Positions 1 through 9,646 of a stretch of 64,000 bases of DNA are shown in pieces (position 1 is the stretch's first letter; every line of letters starts with the position of its first letter). The DNA is from Bacteroidota bacterium. GTDB lineage: Bacteria; Bacteroidota; Bacteroidia; Bacteroidales; F082. Below the pieces are notes generated by a model, which was given only the letters and a program-made list of their open reading frames with translations, had not been told where the DNA came from and searched no databases. The position numbers and the translations under genes were made by a program. The stretch lies in NCBI GenBank assembly GCA_014382445.1, contig JACNJS010000045.1, forward strand, positions 124,001 to 188,000. The letters run 5' to 3'.

Positions 1-82
1 CCGACGTCAAGGAAATAATCCATCCAATAATTACTTACCTCATTACAACAAACTCCACTATATTTGTAATCAAAAATTTAAT

Positions 83-544
83 ATGAAACAATTTATAATT
101 CCTGTAATATTTGCCTTTTTGCTAACAGGCTGTAATAGCAGTACTGTTTTTAAAGAATATGAAAAGTTTGATGATATTAGCTGGAACAGATTATATTATC
201 TGAATTTTGAGGTTCCAGTTCAAAAACAGGAAAGTCTGGATTTTTATCTGGCATTACGCCATCATACCGATTTTCTTTATAGTTTTATTGACGTAAACGT
301 TACTTTTTTTACTCCTGATGGCGAAACCCGATCGCGTGATTATCATTTCAGATTAAAAAATACCGACTTTAGATGGCGGGGGGATGGAATGGGCGAATTA
401 TGGGATATCGAACTTCCAATCCGTAAAGAAATGATATTTAATAAAGACGGAATTTGTAAAGTGCGGATTGAAAATAAAATGAAGAGAGCAGAAACGCCCG
501 GAATTATTGAAGTGGGGCTGATTGTGAAAAAGGCTGAAGAATAG
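83..544 (+). CDS. gldH: Gliding motility / T9SS-associated lipoprotein GldH
   Basis: This 153-residue protein starts with a lipoprotein signal peptide (hydrophobic stretch ending LLTGC, Cys17 as the lipidated residue). The rest matches the GldH family: an LALRH segment, the F-x-P-D-G-E-T strand, then a W-x-G-D-G-M-G-E-L-W segment followed by a basic strand. In Flavobacterium, GldH is an inner-leaflet lipoprotein needed for gliding and for stability of the GldK-N/T9SS machinery; here gliding cannot be inferred, but T9SS is, because several cargo proteins lie in the window. The gene often follows a PSP1-domain (ricT) gene; the 82 bases upstream are open in two frames, one of which stops at the TGA overlapping this ATG, but that tail is too short to identify. 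A hairpin lies just after the stop. Confidence 0.82.
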   Translation: MKQFIIPVIFAFLLTGCNSSTVFKEYEKFDDISWNRLYYLNFEVPVQKQESLDFYLALRHHTDFLYSFIDVNVTFFTPDGETRSRDYHFRLKNTDFRWRGDGMGELWDIELPIRKEMIFNKDGICKVRIENKMKRAETPGIIEVGLIVKKAEE

Positions 545-575
545 TTGTCAAGTTGAACAATGATAACCTGACAAC
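544..575. terminator. Hairpin between convergent genes
   Basis: An 11-bp near-perfect inverted repeat (544-554 against 565-575, one mismatch) sits between the convergent gldH and coiled-coil genes. It lacks a strong T tract, so a terminator role for both strands is inferred from position. Confidence 0.4.
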
Positions 576-585
576 CACATTAACC

Positions 586-1512
586 CTATCTCAACACAAA
601 AGTTGTATGGCCTATGTTGTTATCTCCTTCAAAAACATCCACATGGTAAAGCCCTGGTTTTAGTTCCTGTGTAATGCGCTTATGCCATCTAACACACAAA
701 TCCAGAGCACTATTTTCATAGTTTACCACTTCCATTATTGAATATTGAAGCACTTCGTTATTGAAGTTAAACGAATATTTATCGTCGCTGCCTTTAACAA
801 GAATTTTTTTGTCGGGTTGGGCAATTCTCACATAAATGGTTTTTTTGCCCGGATTAATAATTGAATTTTCGCCTAAAGTAAAGCACACTTTAATAAGGTC
901 CACACGACGTATTTTGTCAGTTTCTACTTCTTTTCCGTCACCTTTTTTGTGCACAGCACTGCTTTTCAAATTATATACGTTAAATACCGAAGCTTCTTCA
1001 ACTTTTCCCGAAAGGGCTACCGTTTGTTCTTCCAGTTTGCGATATTTTTGTTTTTCGATTTTTATTTCTTCCTTAATTTGCAGGTTTTCTTCAGTAAGAT
1101 GATTAATAACTGTTACAATCGAATCCATTTGCCTCACATATCCCTGGGCAATTTCCTGTAGTTTCGACATTTTTTTCTTTATCTTATAATACTCCCATTT
1201 ATAGTTGAGCATTTTTTTAATTTCAATGGCGTTAGCTTGGATTACACTATCCATAACCTGCAACGAATCAGCAACATCGCCATAAGCAATTTTTATTTCT
1301 TCGTGCTCTTCCATTAAAATTTGAAGCTCATTTTGCAATTCTTTTTTTTGCAATTCTTTTTCGGCAAGCAACTCATTCATTGTGCTTTTTACTGATAATA
1401 ACCATAATGAAACGCTTATAATTCCTAATGCCATTATTACAATTATGATATACATCCATAAATTTGAGCCTCCGCGACCCTGTTGTGTATTGATATTTTT
1501 TTGCTTTTCCAT
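586..1512 (-). CDS. Membrane-anchored coiled-coil protein, function unknown
   Basis: This 308-residue protein has one transmembrane helix near residues 18-41 with a Gln-rich cytoplasmic start, then a long Glu/Lys-rich coiled coil from about 45 to 170 (heptad-like ELLAEKELQKKELQNE and similar). After it comes a compact beta-rich domain (about 200-308) that ends in a GLYHVDVFEGDN strand. Similar TM/coiled-coil/beta proteins occur widely in Bacteroidota without an assigned role. The order suggests a periplasmic spacer holding a C-terminal domain away from the inner membrane, which is inference. The ATG at 1512 follows a textbook Bacteroidota promoter, so it is likely transcribed alone. I do not recognise a named family. 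Confidence 0.75.
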   Translation of the reverse strand: MEKQKNINTQQGRGGSNLWMYIIIVIMALGIISVSLWLLSVKSTMNELLAEKELQKKELQNELQILMEEHEEIKIAYGDVADSLQVMDSVIQANAIEIKKMLNYKWEYYKIKKKMSKLQEIAQGYVRQMDSIVTVINHLTEENLQIKEEIKIEKQKYRKLEEQTVALSGKVEEASVFNVYNLKSSAVHKKGDGKEVETDKIRRVDLIKVCFTLGENSIINPGKKTIYVRIAQPDKKILVKGSDDKYSFNFNNEVLQYSIMEVVNYENSALDLCVRWHKRITQELKPGLYHVDVFEGDNNIGHTTFVLR

Positions 1513-1529
1513 AGCTAAGAGTTATTTTG

Positions 1530-1560
1530 CAAATTTACAGACAATCCTTATAAAATCAAA
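1530..1560 (-). promoter_or_regulatory. Bacteroidota sigma-A-type promoter for the coiled-coil gene
   Basis: On the minus strand TTTG (1557-1560) is followed after 19 bases by TAAATTTG (1530-1537), a perfect match to the Bacteroidota -33/-7 consensus. It lies 18 bases ahead of the ATG at 1512. Confidence 0.7.
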
Positions 1561-1738
1561 CGAAAAATCAACATGATTTATTATGATTGAAAACAGAAGT
1601 GCGAAGATAAGCTTTTGAGTCTTCAGGTTATCAGGTTGTCAGGTTGTTAGGAGATAAGTCAATTCTTTAACATAGAGAGGGTATTATACCGTAATTCCCA
1701 TTTTATTCATTAAAAATGTTGCGTTGAGATTTTGAGAT

Positions 1739-2287
1739 CTATTTTTTAAGTCGGTTAGGATTATCCTGTAAAAAGCTCTTCCACCCGGAGTAGCCGCTAT
1801 TCTTTTTTGTTGCACTACCTTGAAAATAATGACATACCGCTGTAGCCAGCCCGTCGGTAGCATCAAGGTATTCAGGGGGTTCATCAAACTCAACAATATT
1901 GACCAGCATTGCCGCAACCTGCTCTTTTGATGCGTTTCCGTTTCCGGTAATTGATTGTTTGACCTTTTTAGGGGAATATTCAAAAATGGGAATATTTTTA
2001 TATAGACCTGCTGCCATAGCTACTCCTTGCGCCCTTCCTAATTTTAACATCGATTGTACGTTTTTCCCGAAAAAGGGAGCTTCAAAGGCTATTTCGTCAG
2101 GATTATATTCTTCAATAATTCCTAGGGTACGTTCAAAAATCTTTTTTAATTTTAGCCCATGGTTATTGTAGGTACTTAATTTGAGAATACCCATTGTGAT
2201 TAAACGGATTTGATTTCCGGTTTGATGGATTAATCCGTAACCCATTATGTTCGTTCCAGGGTCAATACCTAAAATTATACGCTCCAA
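1739..2287 (-). CDS. ruvC: Holliday junction resolvase RuvC
   Basis: RuvC cuts Holliday junctions symmetrically in the RuvABC complex during recombinational repair. The sequence shows the RNase H-like fold motifs: [12 protein letters not shown] (first catalytic Asp), EAPFFGKN (Glu), the [15 protein letters not shown] helix, and the C-terminal [13 protein letters not shown] carrying the last two Asp. The frame is open up to 2323, but family members start right before the x-R-I-I-L-G-I-D motif, so I choose the TTG at 2287 (182 residues); no ATG is available at the 5' end. That start leaves only 26 bases to the divergent flippase-like gene at 2314. Confidence 0.93.
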   Translation of the reverse strand: MERIILGIDPGTNIMGYGLIHQTGNQIRLITMGILKLSTYNNHGLKLKKIFERTLGIIEEYNPDEIAFEAPFFGKNVQSMLKLGRAQGVAMAAGLYKNIPIFEYSPKKVKQSITGNGNASKEQVAAMLVNIVEFDEPPEYLDATDGLATAVCHYFQGSATKKNSGYSGWKSFLQDNPNRLKK

Positions 2288-2313
2288 ATTTAACAGCTGA
2301 TTAACTATAATAA

Positions 2314-3357
2314 ATGAAAACAAAATTACACAAAAAATACCTTGCCTACCGGCAGTCAGGTAATATTATCATTAAACTGGCGGTTGTTGCTTTTACAATA
2401 GTATTTCTGTACGATCAGCTTTTCTATCAAAAAGATATCAGCTCAGTTTTTAATGTATTCTCCGAGATATCAACCGACCTTTCTTCAATTATACTTTTAT
2501 TAATCGCTGTAATACTAATGCCTATAAACATAATTCTTGAAAGTATAAAATGGAAATATCTTATTAACAAGCTTGAAAAAATATCCCTGTTAGTTGCACT
2601 AAAAGGTGTACTGGCTGGGATTTCGGTAAGTATGATTATGCCAAACAGGGTGGGAGATTATTTGGGCCGCGTTTTTATTTTGAAAAAAGCCGACAGGTTA
2701 CAAGCAGTACTTTCAACCATTTTAGGCAGCCTTTCACAGCTGGTAACAACGATGTTGTTTGGGTTAATTTCCCTTATATTTTATTACACAGAATATGTAA
2801 ATATTTATGACGGACTTAATTTTTGGTTGTATATCGGAATTATTTTAGTGGGTATAAGCTTGATATTCACCATGATACTTGCCTATCTTAATTTTTCAGT
2901 TTTTTCAATTATCATTAAAAAGATTAGCGGGAGATATTATAATAAAATAGAGAAGTATGCTCAAGTTTTCTCCTGGTACAGCCAGCAGGAATTATTGAAC
3001 GTGCTGTTTTTGAGCATGTTTAGGTATGCGGTATTTTCGTTACAGTTTTTCTTGTTATTACATTTTTTCGGAATCAGCACTAATTATGTTGAGTCGATGA
3101 TGCTTATCGCAGTAATTTATATTTTTATGGCGATAATCCCAACAATAGCCTTAACCGAAATTGGTGTTAGAGGCTCTGTTAGTCTTTACGTTTTTCAGCA
3201 TCATATTGAAGCACTTGGTATATGGAGTCCGGAAATTGCAGTTGGTGTAGTAAGTGCGTCATCATTGTTATGGATTTTTAATTTGGTTTTTCCAGCAATT
3301 GTAGGAACCATCTTTGTATTTAGTTTAAGGTTTTTTAGAAAAAGCAATGGTAATTAG
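2314..3357 (+). CDS. Flippase-like membrane protein (LPG synthase TM / UPF0104 family)
   Basis: This 347-residue, roughly eight-helix integral membrane protein matches the lysylphosphatidylglycerol-synthase transmembrane domain/YbhN-AglD family. Supporting signs are the ESIKWKYLI segment after the second helix, the short [11 protein letters not shown] motif, and the EIGVRGS motif between late helices. There is no soluble MprF aminoacyl-transferase domain. Members without that domain often sit beside glycosyltransferases and are thought to help move or polymerise lipid-linked sugars. The next gene is a membrane glycosyltransferase whose start overlaps this stop by 11 bases, so the two are very probably co-translated partners in a surface glycolipid or polysaccharide step. 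The substrate is unknown. Confidence 0.8.
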   Translation: MKTKLHKKYLAYRQSGNIIIKLAVVAFTIVFLYDQLFYQKDISSVFNVFSEISTDLSSIILLLIAVILMPINIILESIKWKYLINKLEKISLLVALKGVLAGISVSMIMPNRVGDYLGRVFILKKADRLQAVLSTILGSLSQLVTTMLFGLISLIFYYTEYVNIYDGLNFWLYIGIILVGISLIFTMILAYLNFSVFSIIIKKISGRYYNKIEKYAQVFSWYSQQELLNVLFLSMFRYAVFSLQFFLLLHFFGISTNYVESMMLIAVIYIFMAIIPTIALTEIGVRGSVSLYVFQHHIEALGIWSPEIAVGVVSASSLLWIFNLVFPAIVGTIFVFSLRFFRKSNGN

Positions 3358-4486
3358 TTTACTAATGTGGGTAATATTTGGTGTTACAATCGGTTATCTG
3401 ATAGTAATTGGAATAATTTCATACGGGTGGTTTAGTTTGTCAACTCCTGTGAACAAACAAGAATCTAACCCTGTTGTAAATGTAAGCGTCGTAATTGCTG
3501 TTAGAAATGAAAGCAGAAATATTCAAAATCTACTGCGACAGATTGTTAACCAGAATTATAACAGTAATTCATATGAAATAATTATTGTTAACGATCATTC
3601 CACTGATAACACAATCCAACTTGTAAATCAGGTTTTAAATAAACATCCCGATATAAAAATAAAGGTTATTGAAGCCAGGGGTGAGGGAAAGAAAAGCGCG
3701 CTTAAGGAAGGAATAGAAATTTCGTCGGCACAGTTAATAGTTACAACCGACGGCGACTGCCATGTGAAGCAGGGATGGTTATTAAGCATTGTAAATTACT
3801 ATAATTTGTCGGGGTGTAAATTAATAATAGGGCCTGTGATATATGAACATGAAAAAACAATATTACAGAAAATGTTTTCGCTGGACTTTGTTAGTCTTGT
3901 AGCTTCTGGCGCAGGTTCGGCAGGTGTTGGATTGCCTTTAATGGGAAATGGTGCAAACCTTGCCTTTGAAAGGAATACTTACAACGAAATTTCTTCGAGG
4001 GGTAATCAGGCAAAATATGCCTCAGGGGATGATGTATTTTTGATTCATAAAGTAACATCGAGATATGGCGCAAAGGCTGTTGGGTTTTTAAGAAATAATG
4101 ATGCGATTGTGTCAACATTGCCACCGTTGAGCTTATATGATTTTTTTGATCAGCGTAAAAGATGGGCATCGAAAGCAATGGGATACCGAACAGCATGGCC
4201 GGTAATTGTATCGCTAACAGTATTTTTTTTTAACGCTATTCTTTTTATTATGCTTGCCAGCAGCTTGTATTTCACATGGTTGTTACCGGTTTATATTATG
4301 GTTATTATTACCAAGTTTTTAATCGACATGCCGCTTGTGTTTAACTTTTTATCATTTGCGCAAAAGCCAAATCTTAAGCCGATATTGTTTTTAATGGAAT
4401 TTGTTTATCCACTATACATAGTAATGGTAGCAATCACTTCTTTTATTTTTAGATTTGACTGGAAGGGGCGGAGCCAGTTGAAATAA
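3347..4486 (+). CDS. Membrane-bound family 2 glycosyltransferase
   Basis: This is a GT-A fold glycosyltransferase of family 2 (379 residues). After an N-terminal membrane helix come the nucleotide-sugar motif VIAVRNESRNI, EIIIVNDHSTDNT, the metal-binding TDGDCH (DxD-like), the acceptor-site DDVFL, and a QRKRW motif (the Q/RxxRW signature of processive enzymes), then about three C-terminal membrane helices. It probably adds sugars to a lipid or growing polysaccharide at the cytoplasmic face. Its start overlaps the flippase-like gene by 11 bases, suggesting coupled translation and a shared pathway. The sugar donor and acceptor cannot be read from the sequence. Confidence 0.85.
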   Translation: MVISLLMWVIFGVTIGYLIVIGIISYGWFSLSTPVNKQESNPVVNVSVVIAVRNESRNIQNLLRQIVNQNYNSNSYEIIIVNDHSTDNTIQLVNQVLNKHPDIKIKVIEARGEGKKSALKEGIEISSAQLIVTTDGDCHVKQGWLLSIVNYYNLSGCKLIIGPVIYEHEKTILQKMFSLDFVSLVASGAGSAGVGLPLMGNGANLAFERNTYNEISSRGNQAKYASGDDVFLIHKVTSRYGAKAVGFLRNNDAIVSTLPPLSLYDFFDQRKRWASKAMGYRTAWPVIVSLTVFFFNAILFIMLASSLYFTWLLPVYIMVIITKFLIDMPLVFNFLSFAQKPNLKPILFLMEFVYPLYIVMVAITSFIFRFDWKGRSQLK

Positions 4487-4564
4487 GAGAGGCTTGTGCA
4501 AAATCACTGAATGGGATTTTTATGATGTCATTCCTCTCGAAAATTGTTTCGGATTGAAAACGTG

Positions 4565-5245
4565 TTAATTACTTTCGTTGTAATTAATAATTCCTTCACC
4601 AAAAATCAAGTCAACAGGATTTGATATTTTAATGTTTTCGGGATTGCCAGCTACGAGGTTGATTTTTTCACCTAACGATTCCAGTACAGATGCATCATCA
4701 GTAAAGTCAACATTATAAGTTTGGTTGTAGGCTCTTTTTATAAGGGACGAATGAAACGCCTGAGGTGTTTGAATAACCCTAATTCTATTACGGTCAATAA
4801 TTTTATTGTTAGGACCATAGACTTCACGCACAGAATCGTTTACCTCAATTGCAGGAACGGCATTACCTTTTCGTGTTGCTATGTCAATTACGCGGATAAT
4901 TGTTTCTTTCGAAGCAAAAGGACGCGCAGCATCGTGAATTAGCACCAATGAATTGGGAGGAATATTTTTTAGCCCGCTTTTAACAGAATGGAAACGGGCA
5001 GGCCCGCCTTCAACAATATCATGGGGAATGGCAAATCCTGAGGAACTACAGAGATTGTTCCAATAATCAATAAATTTGGGATTTAATACCAGTGTAAACT
5101 TTACGTCGTTAAGAAACAGAAACGAATTAAATGTGTGAAACAGCAATGGTTCGCCTCCAAGCAACATGAACTGTTTGGGTAAACCGTCACCTACACGCTT
5201 ACTAATGCCACCGGCAAGTAACAGCACATGTTTTTCTAATTTCAT
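4565..5245 (-). CDS. ispD: 2-C-methyl-D-erythritol 4-phosphate cytidylyltransferase
   Basis: IspD transfers CMP from CTP to methylerythritol phosphate, the third step of the MEP isoprenoid pathway. The N-terminal nucleotide loop LLLAGGISKRVG with the LPKQF lysine, the central HDAARPF motif, the substrate-binding DSV segment, QTPQAF, and TDDASVLE near the C-terminus are all present. The length (226 residues) is normal. I start at the ATG at 5245 rather than the TTG one codon upstream. It lies 10 bases downstream of queA on the same strand, a pairing common in Bacteroidota, and probably shares its promoter. Confidence 0.93.
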   Translation of the reverse strand: MKLEKHVLLLAGGISKRVGDGLPKQFMLLGGEPLLFHTFNSFLFLNDVKFTLVLNPKFIDYWNNLCSSSGFAIPHDIVEGGPARFHSVKSGLKNIPPNSLVLIHDAARPFASKETIIRVIDIATRKGNAVPAIEVNDSVREVYGPNNKIIDRNRIRVIQTPQAFHSSLIKRAYNQTYNVDFTDDASVLESLGEKINLVAGNPENIKISNPVDLIFGEGIINYNESN

Positions 5246-5255
5246 CAAACACTAA

Positions 5256-6305
5256 TTAAATAATTAGCATTGCATCACCATAGGTAAAAAATTTATATTT
5301 TTTCTTTATGGCTGTATTATAAACCTCCTTTAAAAAGTCGTAGTCTATATAGGAGCTAACCATCATCATCATGGGCGACATTGGGAGGTGAAAGTTTGTA
5401 ATCATTGCATCGGCTGTTTTAAACGTATACGGTGGATGAATGAATTTGTTTGTCCAGCCCGAATATGGCTTAATTTGACCTGTGATAGAAACACCGGTTT
5501 CAAGTGCTTTCATGCTTGTTGTTCCAACAGCACAAACTCGCCTTTTTTTCTTTTTCGCATTGTTTATAATATCTGCATTTTCCTGGTTGATAAACATTTC
5601 TTCAGAGTCAACTTTGTGTTTTGAAAGGTCCTCAACTTCTATAGCCCTGAAGTTTCCAAGTCCTGGATGAAGCGTTATTTCGGCAAAATTAATACCTGAA
5701 ATTTCAAGTCGCTTCATTAACTCTCTGGAAAAATGCATGCCGGCAGTTGGTGCAGCAATGGCGCCTTCGTGTTTTGCGTAAATAGTTTGATAACGCTCAT
5801 CATCAACTTCTTCAACAGGTCGTTGGTGAATTTTTGGTAAGGGGGTTTCGCCAAGAGCCTGTAAGGTTTGCTTGAATTCATCATATGAACCGTCGAAAAG
5901 AAATCTTAATGTTCTTCCTCTTGACGTTGTGTTATCAATTACTTCTGCTACAAGCGACTCATCTTCACCAAAATATAATTTGTTGCCAATACGAATTTTA
6001 CGTGCAGGGTCAACTAACACATCCCATAAGCGGCTTTCCTGGTTTAATTCACGCAACAAAAACACTTCAATACTTGCTCCGGTTTTTTCTTTTTTACCAT
6101 ATAATCTTGCCGGAAAAACGCGCGTATTGTTTATTACAAATACATCACCTTCGTTAAAATAGCTTAATACATCTTTAAAGCGTTTATGTTCAATGGTTTT
6201 ATCTTTCCTGTTTACGACCATCATTTTAGCTTCATCCCTGTCTTTATATGGGTGGTCAGCAATTAGTTCTCTCGGTAAATCAAATTTAAATTGTGATAAT
6301 TTCAT
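5256..6305 (-). CDS. queA: S-adenosylmethionine:tRNA ribosyltransferase-isomerase
   Basis: QueA moves the ribosyl part of SAM onto preQ1 in tRNA to make epoxyqueuosine, the penultimate step of queuosine biosynthesis. The family signatures are clear: the LIADHP start, [23 protein letters not shown], the [15 protein letters not shown] motif, the [10 protein letters not shown] segment, and the C-terminal [15 protein letters not shown]. At 349 residues it is full length. A good promoter lies just upstream, and the gene is followed closely by ispD, so the two form a likely two-gene unit. Confidence 0.96.
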   Translation of the reverse strand: MKLSQFKFDLPRELIADHPYKDRDEAKMMVVNRKDKTIEHKRFKDVLSYFNEGDVFVINNTRVFPARLYGKKEKTGASIEVFLLRELNQESRLWDVLVDPARKIRIGNKLYFGEDESLVAEVIDNTTSRGRTLRFLFDGSYDEFKQTLQALGETPLPKIHQRPVEEVDDERYQTIYAKHEGAIAAPTAGMHFSRELMKRLEISGINFAEITLHPGLGNFRAIEVEDLSKHKVDSEEMFINQENADIINNAKKKKRRVCAVGTTSMKALETGVSITGQIKPYSGWTNKFIHPPYTFKTADAMITNFHLPMSPMMMMVSSYIDYDFLKEVYNTAIKKKYKFFTYGDAMLII

Positions 6306-6347
6306 GTGTTTATAATTTTTGCGATAATCCTTTTTCTAAAAAGCGTG

Positions 6348-6378
6348 CAAAGATACACTTTTTTCGGATAATTGTCAA
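6348..6378 (-). promoter_or_regulatory. Promoter upstream of queA-ispD
   Basis: On the minus strand TTG (6376-6378) is followed after 20 bases by TATCTTTG (6348-6355), a good Bacteroidota -33/-7 pair about 40 bases before the queA ATG. Confidence 0.6.
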
Positions 6379-6557
6379 GCAATGTTAATGTAAAAACTTT
6401 GTTTTCAGGCGGGTATGTAGTGTTAGCGGTTGATTACAGATTAAAAAATAAATTTTGCATGAATTAATTAACCTCAGTTGCTCTAATGCCAAATCACTCT
6501 AAATAATTTCTAAGGTATAAATCCCGAGTGTTTTGAAATAAGTTTCATTTAGAAATT

Positions 6558-7577
6558 CTAACGCAACTTTCTTTTACTTACCTCATTCCATAAAAGAGTT
6601 ATGAGTGATGATAATATCACTATTGCCACAAACCATATTATTATCTGAATACTATTTTGGGTTTTGTATAAGCCTGTGGCGATGTTTCCGATTAATAACC
6701 ATTGGATTACATAGAACGCGGTTACATTTTTACCCATCCATTCGATAAAATCTGTGATGAAATTTTTTGAAAGGGATGTTATAAAATCGTACAAAACCGA
6801 CCAAAAAATCATAAAATTCAAGACAAACAAATAGTATAAAAAATCGTGATGGTAATAAACATGAAGGGTTGATGCTACCCTAACTCCATAACTAATTGTA
6901 AAAACAAGAACAATACTGGAGATGCTAAAAGTCAATACCCTGTATTCTTGTTTGTTTATTAAAGAATTTAATTTAGACTCAAGAAGATAAAATAAGTAGC
7001 CCGTAACCGGATAAACTAACCATGGAATAACCGGGAAATACGACCACCAGCTATCACTGTAGAAAAGTGAAAATAAATACGACCACACACCAAGGCTTTC
7101 GGGAAATGGTAAAAGTTGAGGTATTAATAGTATGAAAACAATAATTAAAATATAAGGAAAGGGTTTGTTTTTAAAAAATTTGTGAAATACCGATAATGCA
7201 ATAATACTAAAGCCTGCGAGAAAAAGAATATCCACACCAAACAAATATGGCCACGGACTGGTTACAATAGTCTGGTTATATATTTTTATAAACAAATGGA
7301 AATTCAGACCTAAATTAAGAAGTAATCCTAATCCAATTAATTTCATTCCCCGGACAATTGATGTGGAAGTGCTACTTTTGCCTTTAGCGATAAAGTATCC
7401 CATAACAGCCATAAAAACAGGTGCAGCAGGTGGCCCGCCAAGAAACAATAATATCGATCCTGCCAGGCTGTCAAATATTTGTTGCTGCGCAAATAGTTCT
7501 ATAATATGAACCTGCACCATTAATATTACCGCAACACCTTTGAGTAAATCTGCTGTTCTGTTTCTTGATTTTATCAT
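6558..7577 (-). CDS. Multi-pass membrane protein, acyltransferase-like (DUF1624/HGSNAT-like)
   Basis: This 339-residue protein has about ten hydrophobic helices. It begins with a short basic stretch then ADLLKGVAVILMVQVHIIELF, which is the R-x-x-x-x-D-x-L-R/K-G-x-A plus helical His pattern of membrane acyltransferases related to HGSNAT/DUF1624 and family-3 acyltransferases. A GPPAAPVFMAVMGYF segment follows. These enzymes transfer acetyl groups across the membrane to cell-surface sugars. The frame extends to 7715, but the extra 46 residues look untranslated, and the ATG at 7577 directly precedes the conserved motif. It stands alone, divergent from the sensor kinase. The family call is moderate and the substrate is unknown. 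Confidence 0.65.
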   Translation of the reverse strand: MIKSRNRTADLLKGVAVILMVQVHIIELFAQQQIFDSLAGSILLFLGGPPAAPVFMAVMGYFIAKGKSSTSTSIVRGMKLIGLGLLLNLGLNFHLFIKIYNQTIVTSPWPYLFGVDILFLAGFSIIALSVFHKFFKNKPFPYILIIVFILLIPQLLPFPESLGVWSYLFSLFYSDSWWSYFPVIPWLVYPVTGYLFYLLESKLNSLINKQEYRVLTFSISSIVLVFTISYGVRVASTLHVYYHHDFLYYLFVLNFMIFWSVLYDFITSLSKNFITDFIEWMGKNVTAFYVIQWLLIGNIATGLYKTQNSIQIIIWFVAIVILSSLITLLWNEVSKRKLR

Positions 7578-7845
7578 AATAAGTTTTGGTAAAAATATGA
7601 TTAAAAAAAAGAAAACCAATCTAATGATTGGACGACACTTCCTATTATATTTACATTCTATTTTTAGTTTAAAAAACAGAATTTTTTTAATGGATATTGA
7701 ACATACTCCAATCACAAATCAGAAGTATAAAGCTTTTAGTATTTTTGTTTTCGAATAGCTTTAACTATTTCAACTATGAAATTGTTATTATTAAAGGTTA
7801 ATACCTTCCATCAGGTAAATAGTTTTAAAAATACAAACAATTCAA

Positions 7846-9642
7846 ATGCAAACAAACAAAACCACCATACGCAAAAAGCTAATTATTCGAGGGCAAATAA
7901 TATTGTTGTTAATTCTTCTCATGATTGCTGCAACACAGATAGTTGTTAATATATTGAAAAAAACATCGAATGAATTTGTTATTGAATACCATGAGATAAA
8001 TGCTATACAAGAGCTTAAGCTTTCTTTATATCAACTTCTTATTCAGGCCAATAAATATTCTTTTTCGTATAACCCAGATGATCAAACATTCTTTCTGATA
8101 TTAACGCATCAGGCGCATCAAAAATTATCCGATTGTAAGCAGATTATTACCAAGTCTCATAGTTTACAAATCATTGATGATTTCTCCCAGAGGTTACAGA
8201 ATATTGAAAACTTTTCCATTATGTTTTTTAGTATTAATAAGGAGGATAAAAGTGGCAGACAAAGAGATGTATTAGAAAAAATAAATCAAGAAATAAATGA
8301 TGGCCTAAACCAATTAGATATTATACTTATTGAAACAAACCTTGAAACAGAAGCATATGCCAAGACAAACAAAACTGTATTTAAACATAGTACATACACG
8401 ATGTTAATACTTGGAGTTATAATTGTGCTGGTATTTATAATTGGCGGATTGAATTTTATAAATAATCTTACCAAACCAATACAAGACTTTGTTGATACAA
8501 CCGAACGAATAATTAGTGGTGACAGGAATATAAAAGTAAATATAAATACAGGAGATGAATTCAGTATTTTGGCAAACTCATTTAACCTTATGTTAGATTC
8601 TCTTGAGAAAACAACAGTCTCAAAATCATATCTTGATAATATTCTTAAAAACATGTTTGACTCATTGATTGTTACTGATAATAAGTTAATGATTCGCTCT
8701 ATAAACGAATCTGCCTCATCTCTATTGGGACTGCCAAAATCATGGTATAAAGGGAAATCTTTGAGTGTATTATTTGGAAAAGAGATTATAACTCAGCAAG
8801 GAGAACATGATATAAATTCGTGGAAAAAAATAATTAAAAACATGGACTACTTCTTGCACAGTTCTGGGAATTCTATACCAGCTCTTATTTCATGTGCAAC
8901 ACTAAAAAATGATTCTGGTAAAATTGATGGTTTAGTAATTGTTGGGCATGATCTGACGGTTAAAAAAGAAATTGAACAGAAACTGGAACATAGTCGAAAA
9001 CAAAGGCAGATAGATATTAACGAAGCACAGGAAGAAGAGCGTATGCGAATTGCCTCCGACTTACATGATGGGCTTGGACAAATGCTAACAGCAATATCGT
9101 ATACTACTGAGGAATTCCAATACTTTGACAAAGCCAATAATGATGAAAGAGAAAAACTAATTAATAAAATGGTGGAGCAGCTTGATCATGCAATAAAGGA
9201 ATCGAAAAACATTGCTCAAAATCTGATCCCCATTGTTCTTAAGGATTTTGGCTTAATTGTTGCCATTAATAACCTGATAAATCGTGCCAACGAAATGTAT
9301 GATATTAACTTTAGCTTTAATGCTTTCGATTATAAAGAGAGAATAGATGTTAAACTAGAAAAGGCGCTTTACCGAATTTGTCAGGAATCGCTAAACAATA
9401 TTGTTAAGCACTCAATGGCAAAAAATGCCAATTATCAGATATTTAAACAGGATGATTTTATTGTAATGGTTATTGATGACGATGGAATAGGCTTCAAAGT
9501 AGAATTATTGGAAGAGCAAAAGGGTATCGGACTTATAAGCATGCGTGAGCGAGTTAACGCATTTGAAGGCAACTTTAGTATCGATTCTCAAATAGGAGAG
9601 GGAACAGAAATTATTATTGAAATCCCATGCATTAAAAGTTAA
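7846..9642 (+). CDS. NarL-type sensor histidine kinase (TM-HAMP-PAS-HisKA_3-HATPase)
   Basis: This 598-residue membrane kinase has an N-terminal helix (about 13-36), a periplasmic all-helical sensor region (about 37-182), a second helix (about 184-206), a HAMP linker (NNLTKPIQDFVDTTE), a PAS domain (about 265-375), and the HisKA_3 dimerisation box RIASDLHDGLGQ with phosphoacceptor His407. The HATPase_c part follows with N-box LYRICQESLNNIVKHS, G1 DDDGIGF and G2 GIGLISMRERV. This is the kinase class that partners NarL/LuxR-type regulators, and one starts four bases after its stop. The signal is unknown. The divergent membrane gene and the downstream multiheme cytochrome are possible but unproven links. 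Confidence 0.92.
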   Translation: MQTNKTTIRKKLIIRGQIILLLILLMIAATQIVVNILKKTSNEFVIEYHEINAIQELKLSLYQLLIQANKYSFSYNPDDQTFFLILTHQAHQKLSDCKQIITKSHSLQIIDDFSQRLQNIENFSIMFFSINKEDKSGRQRDVLEKINQEINDGLNQLDIILIETNLETEAYAKTNKTVFKHSTYTMLILGVIIVLVFIIGGLNFINNLTKPIQDFVDTTERIISGDRNIKVNINTGDEFSILANSFNLMLDSLEKTTVSKSYLDNILKNMFDSLIVTDNKLMIRSINESASSLLGLPKSWYKGKSLSVLFGKEIITQQGEHDINSWKKIIKNMDYFLHSSGNSIPALISCATLKNDSGKIDGLVIVGHDLTVKKEIEQKLEHSRKQRQIDINEAQEEERMRIASDLHDGLGQMLTAISYTTEEFQYFDKANNDEREKLINKMVEQLDHAIKESKNIAQNLIPIVLKDFGLIVAINNLINRANEMYDINFSFNAFDYKERIDVKLEKALYRICQESLNNIVKHSMAKNANYQIFKQDDFIVMVIDDDGIGFKVELLEEQKGIGLISMRERVNAFEGNFSIDSQIGEGTEIIIEIPCIKS

Positions 9643-9646
9643 AATT

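Noticed and set aside
1-82. Tail of a PSP1/ricT gene upstream of gldH
   Set aside because: One frame ends at the TGA overlapping the gldH ATG, but the 27 codons show no recognisable similarity, so it is not reported as a gene.
1621-1653. Tandem CAGGTT-like repeats near the ruvC 3' side
   Set aside because: Three short imperfect copies only; too weak to call a repeat array.
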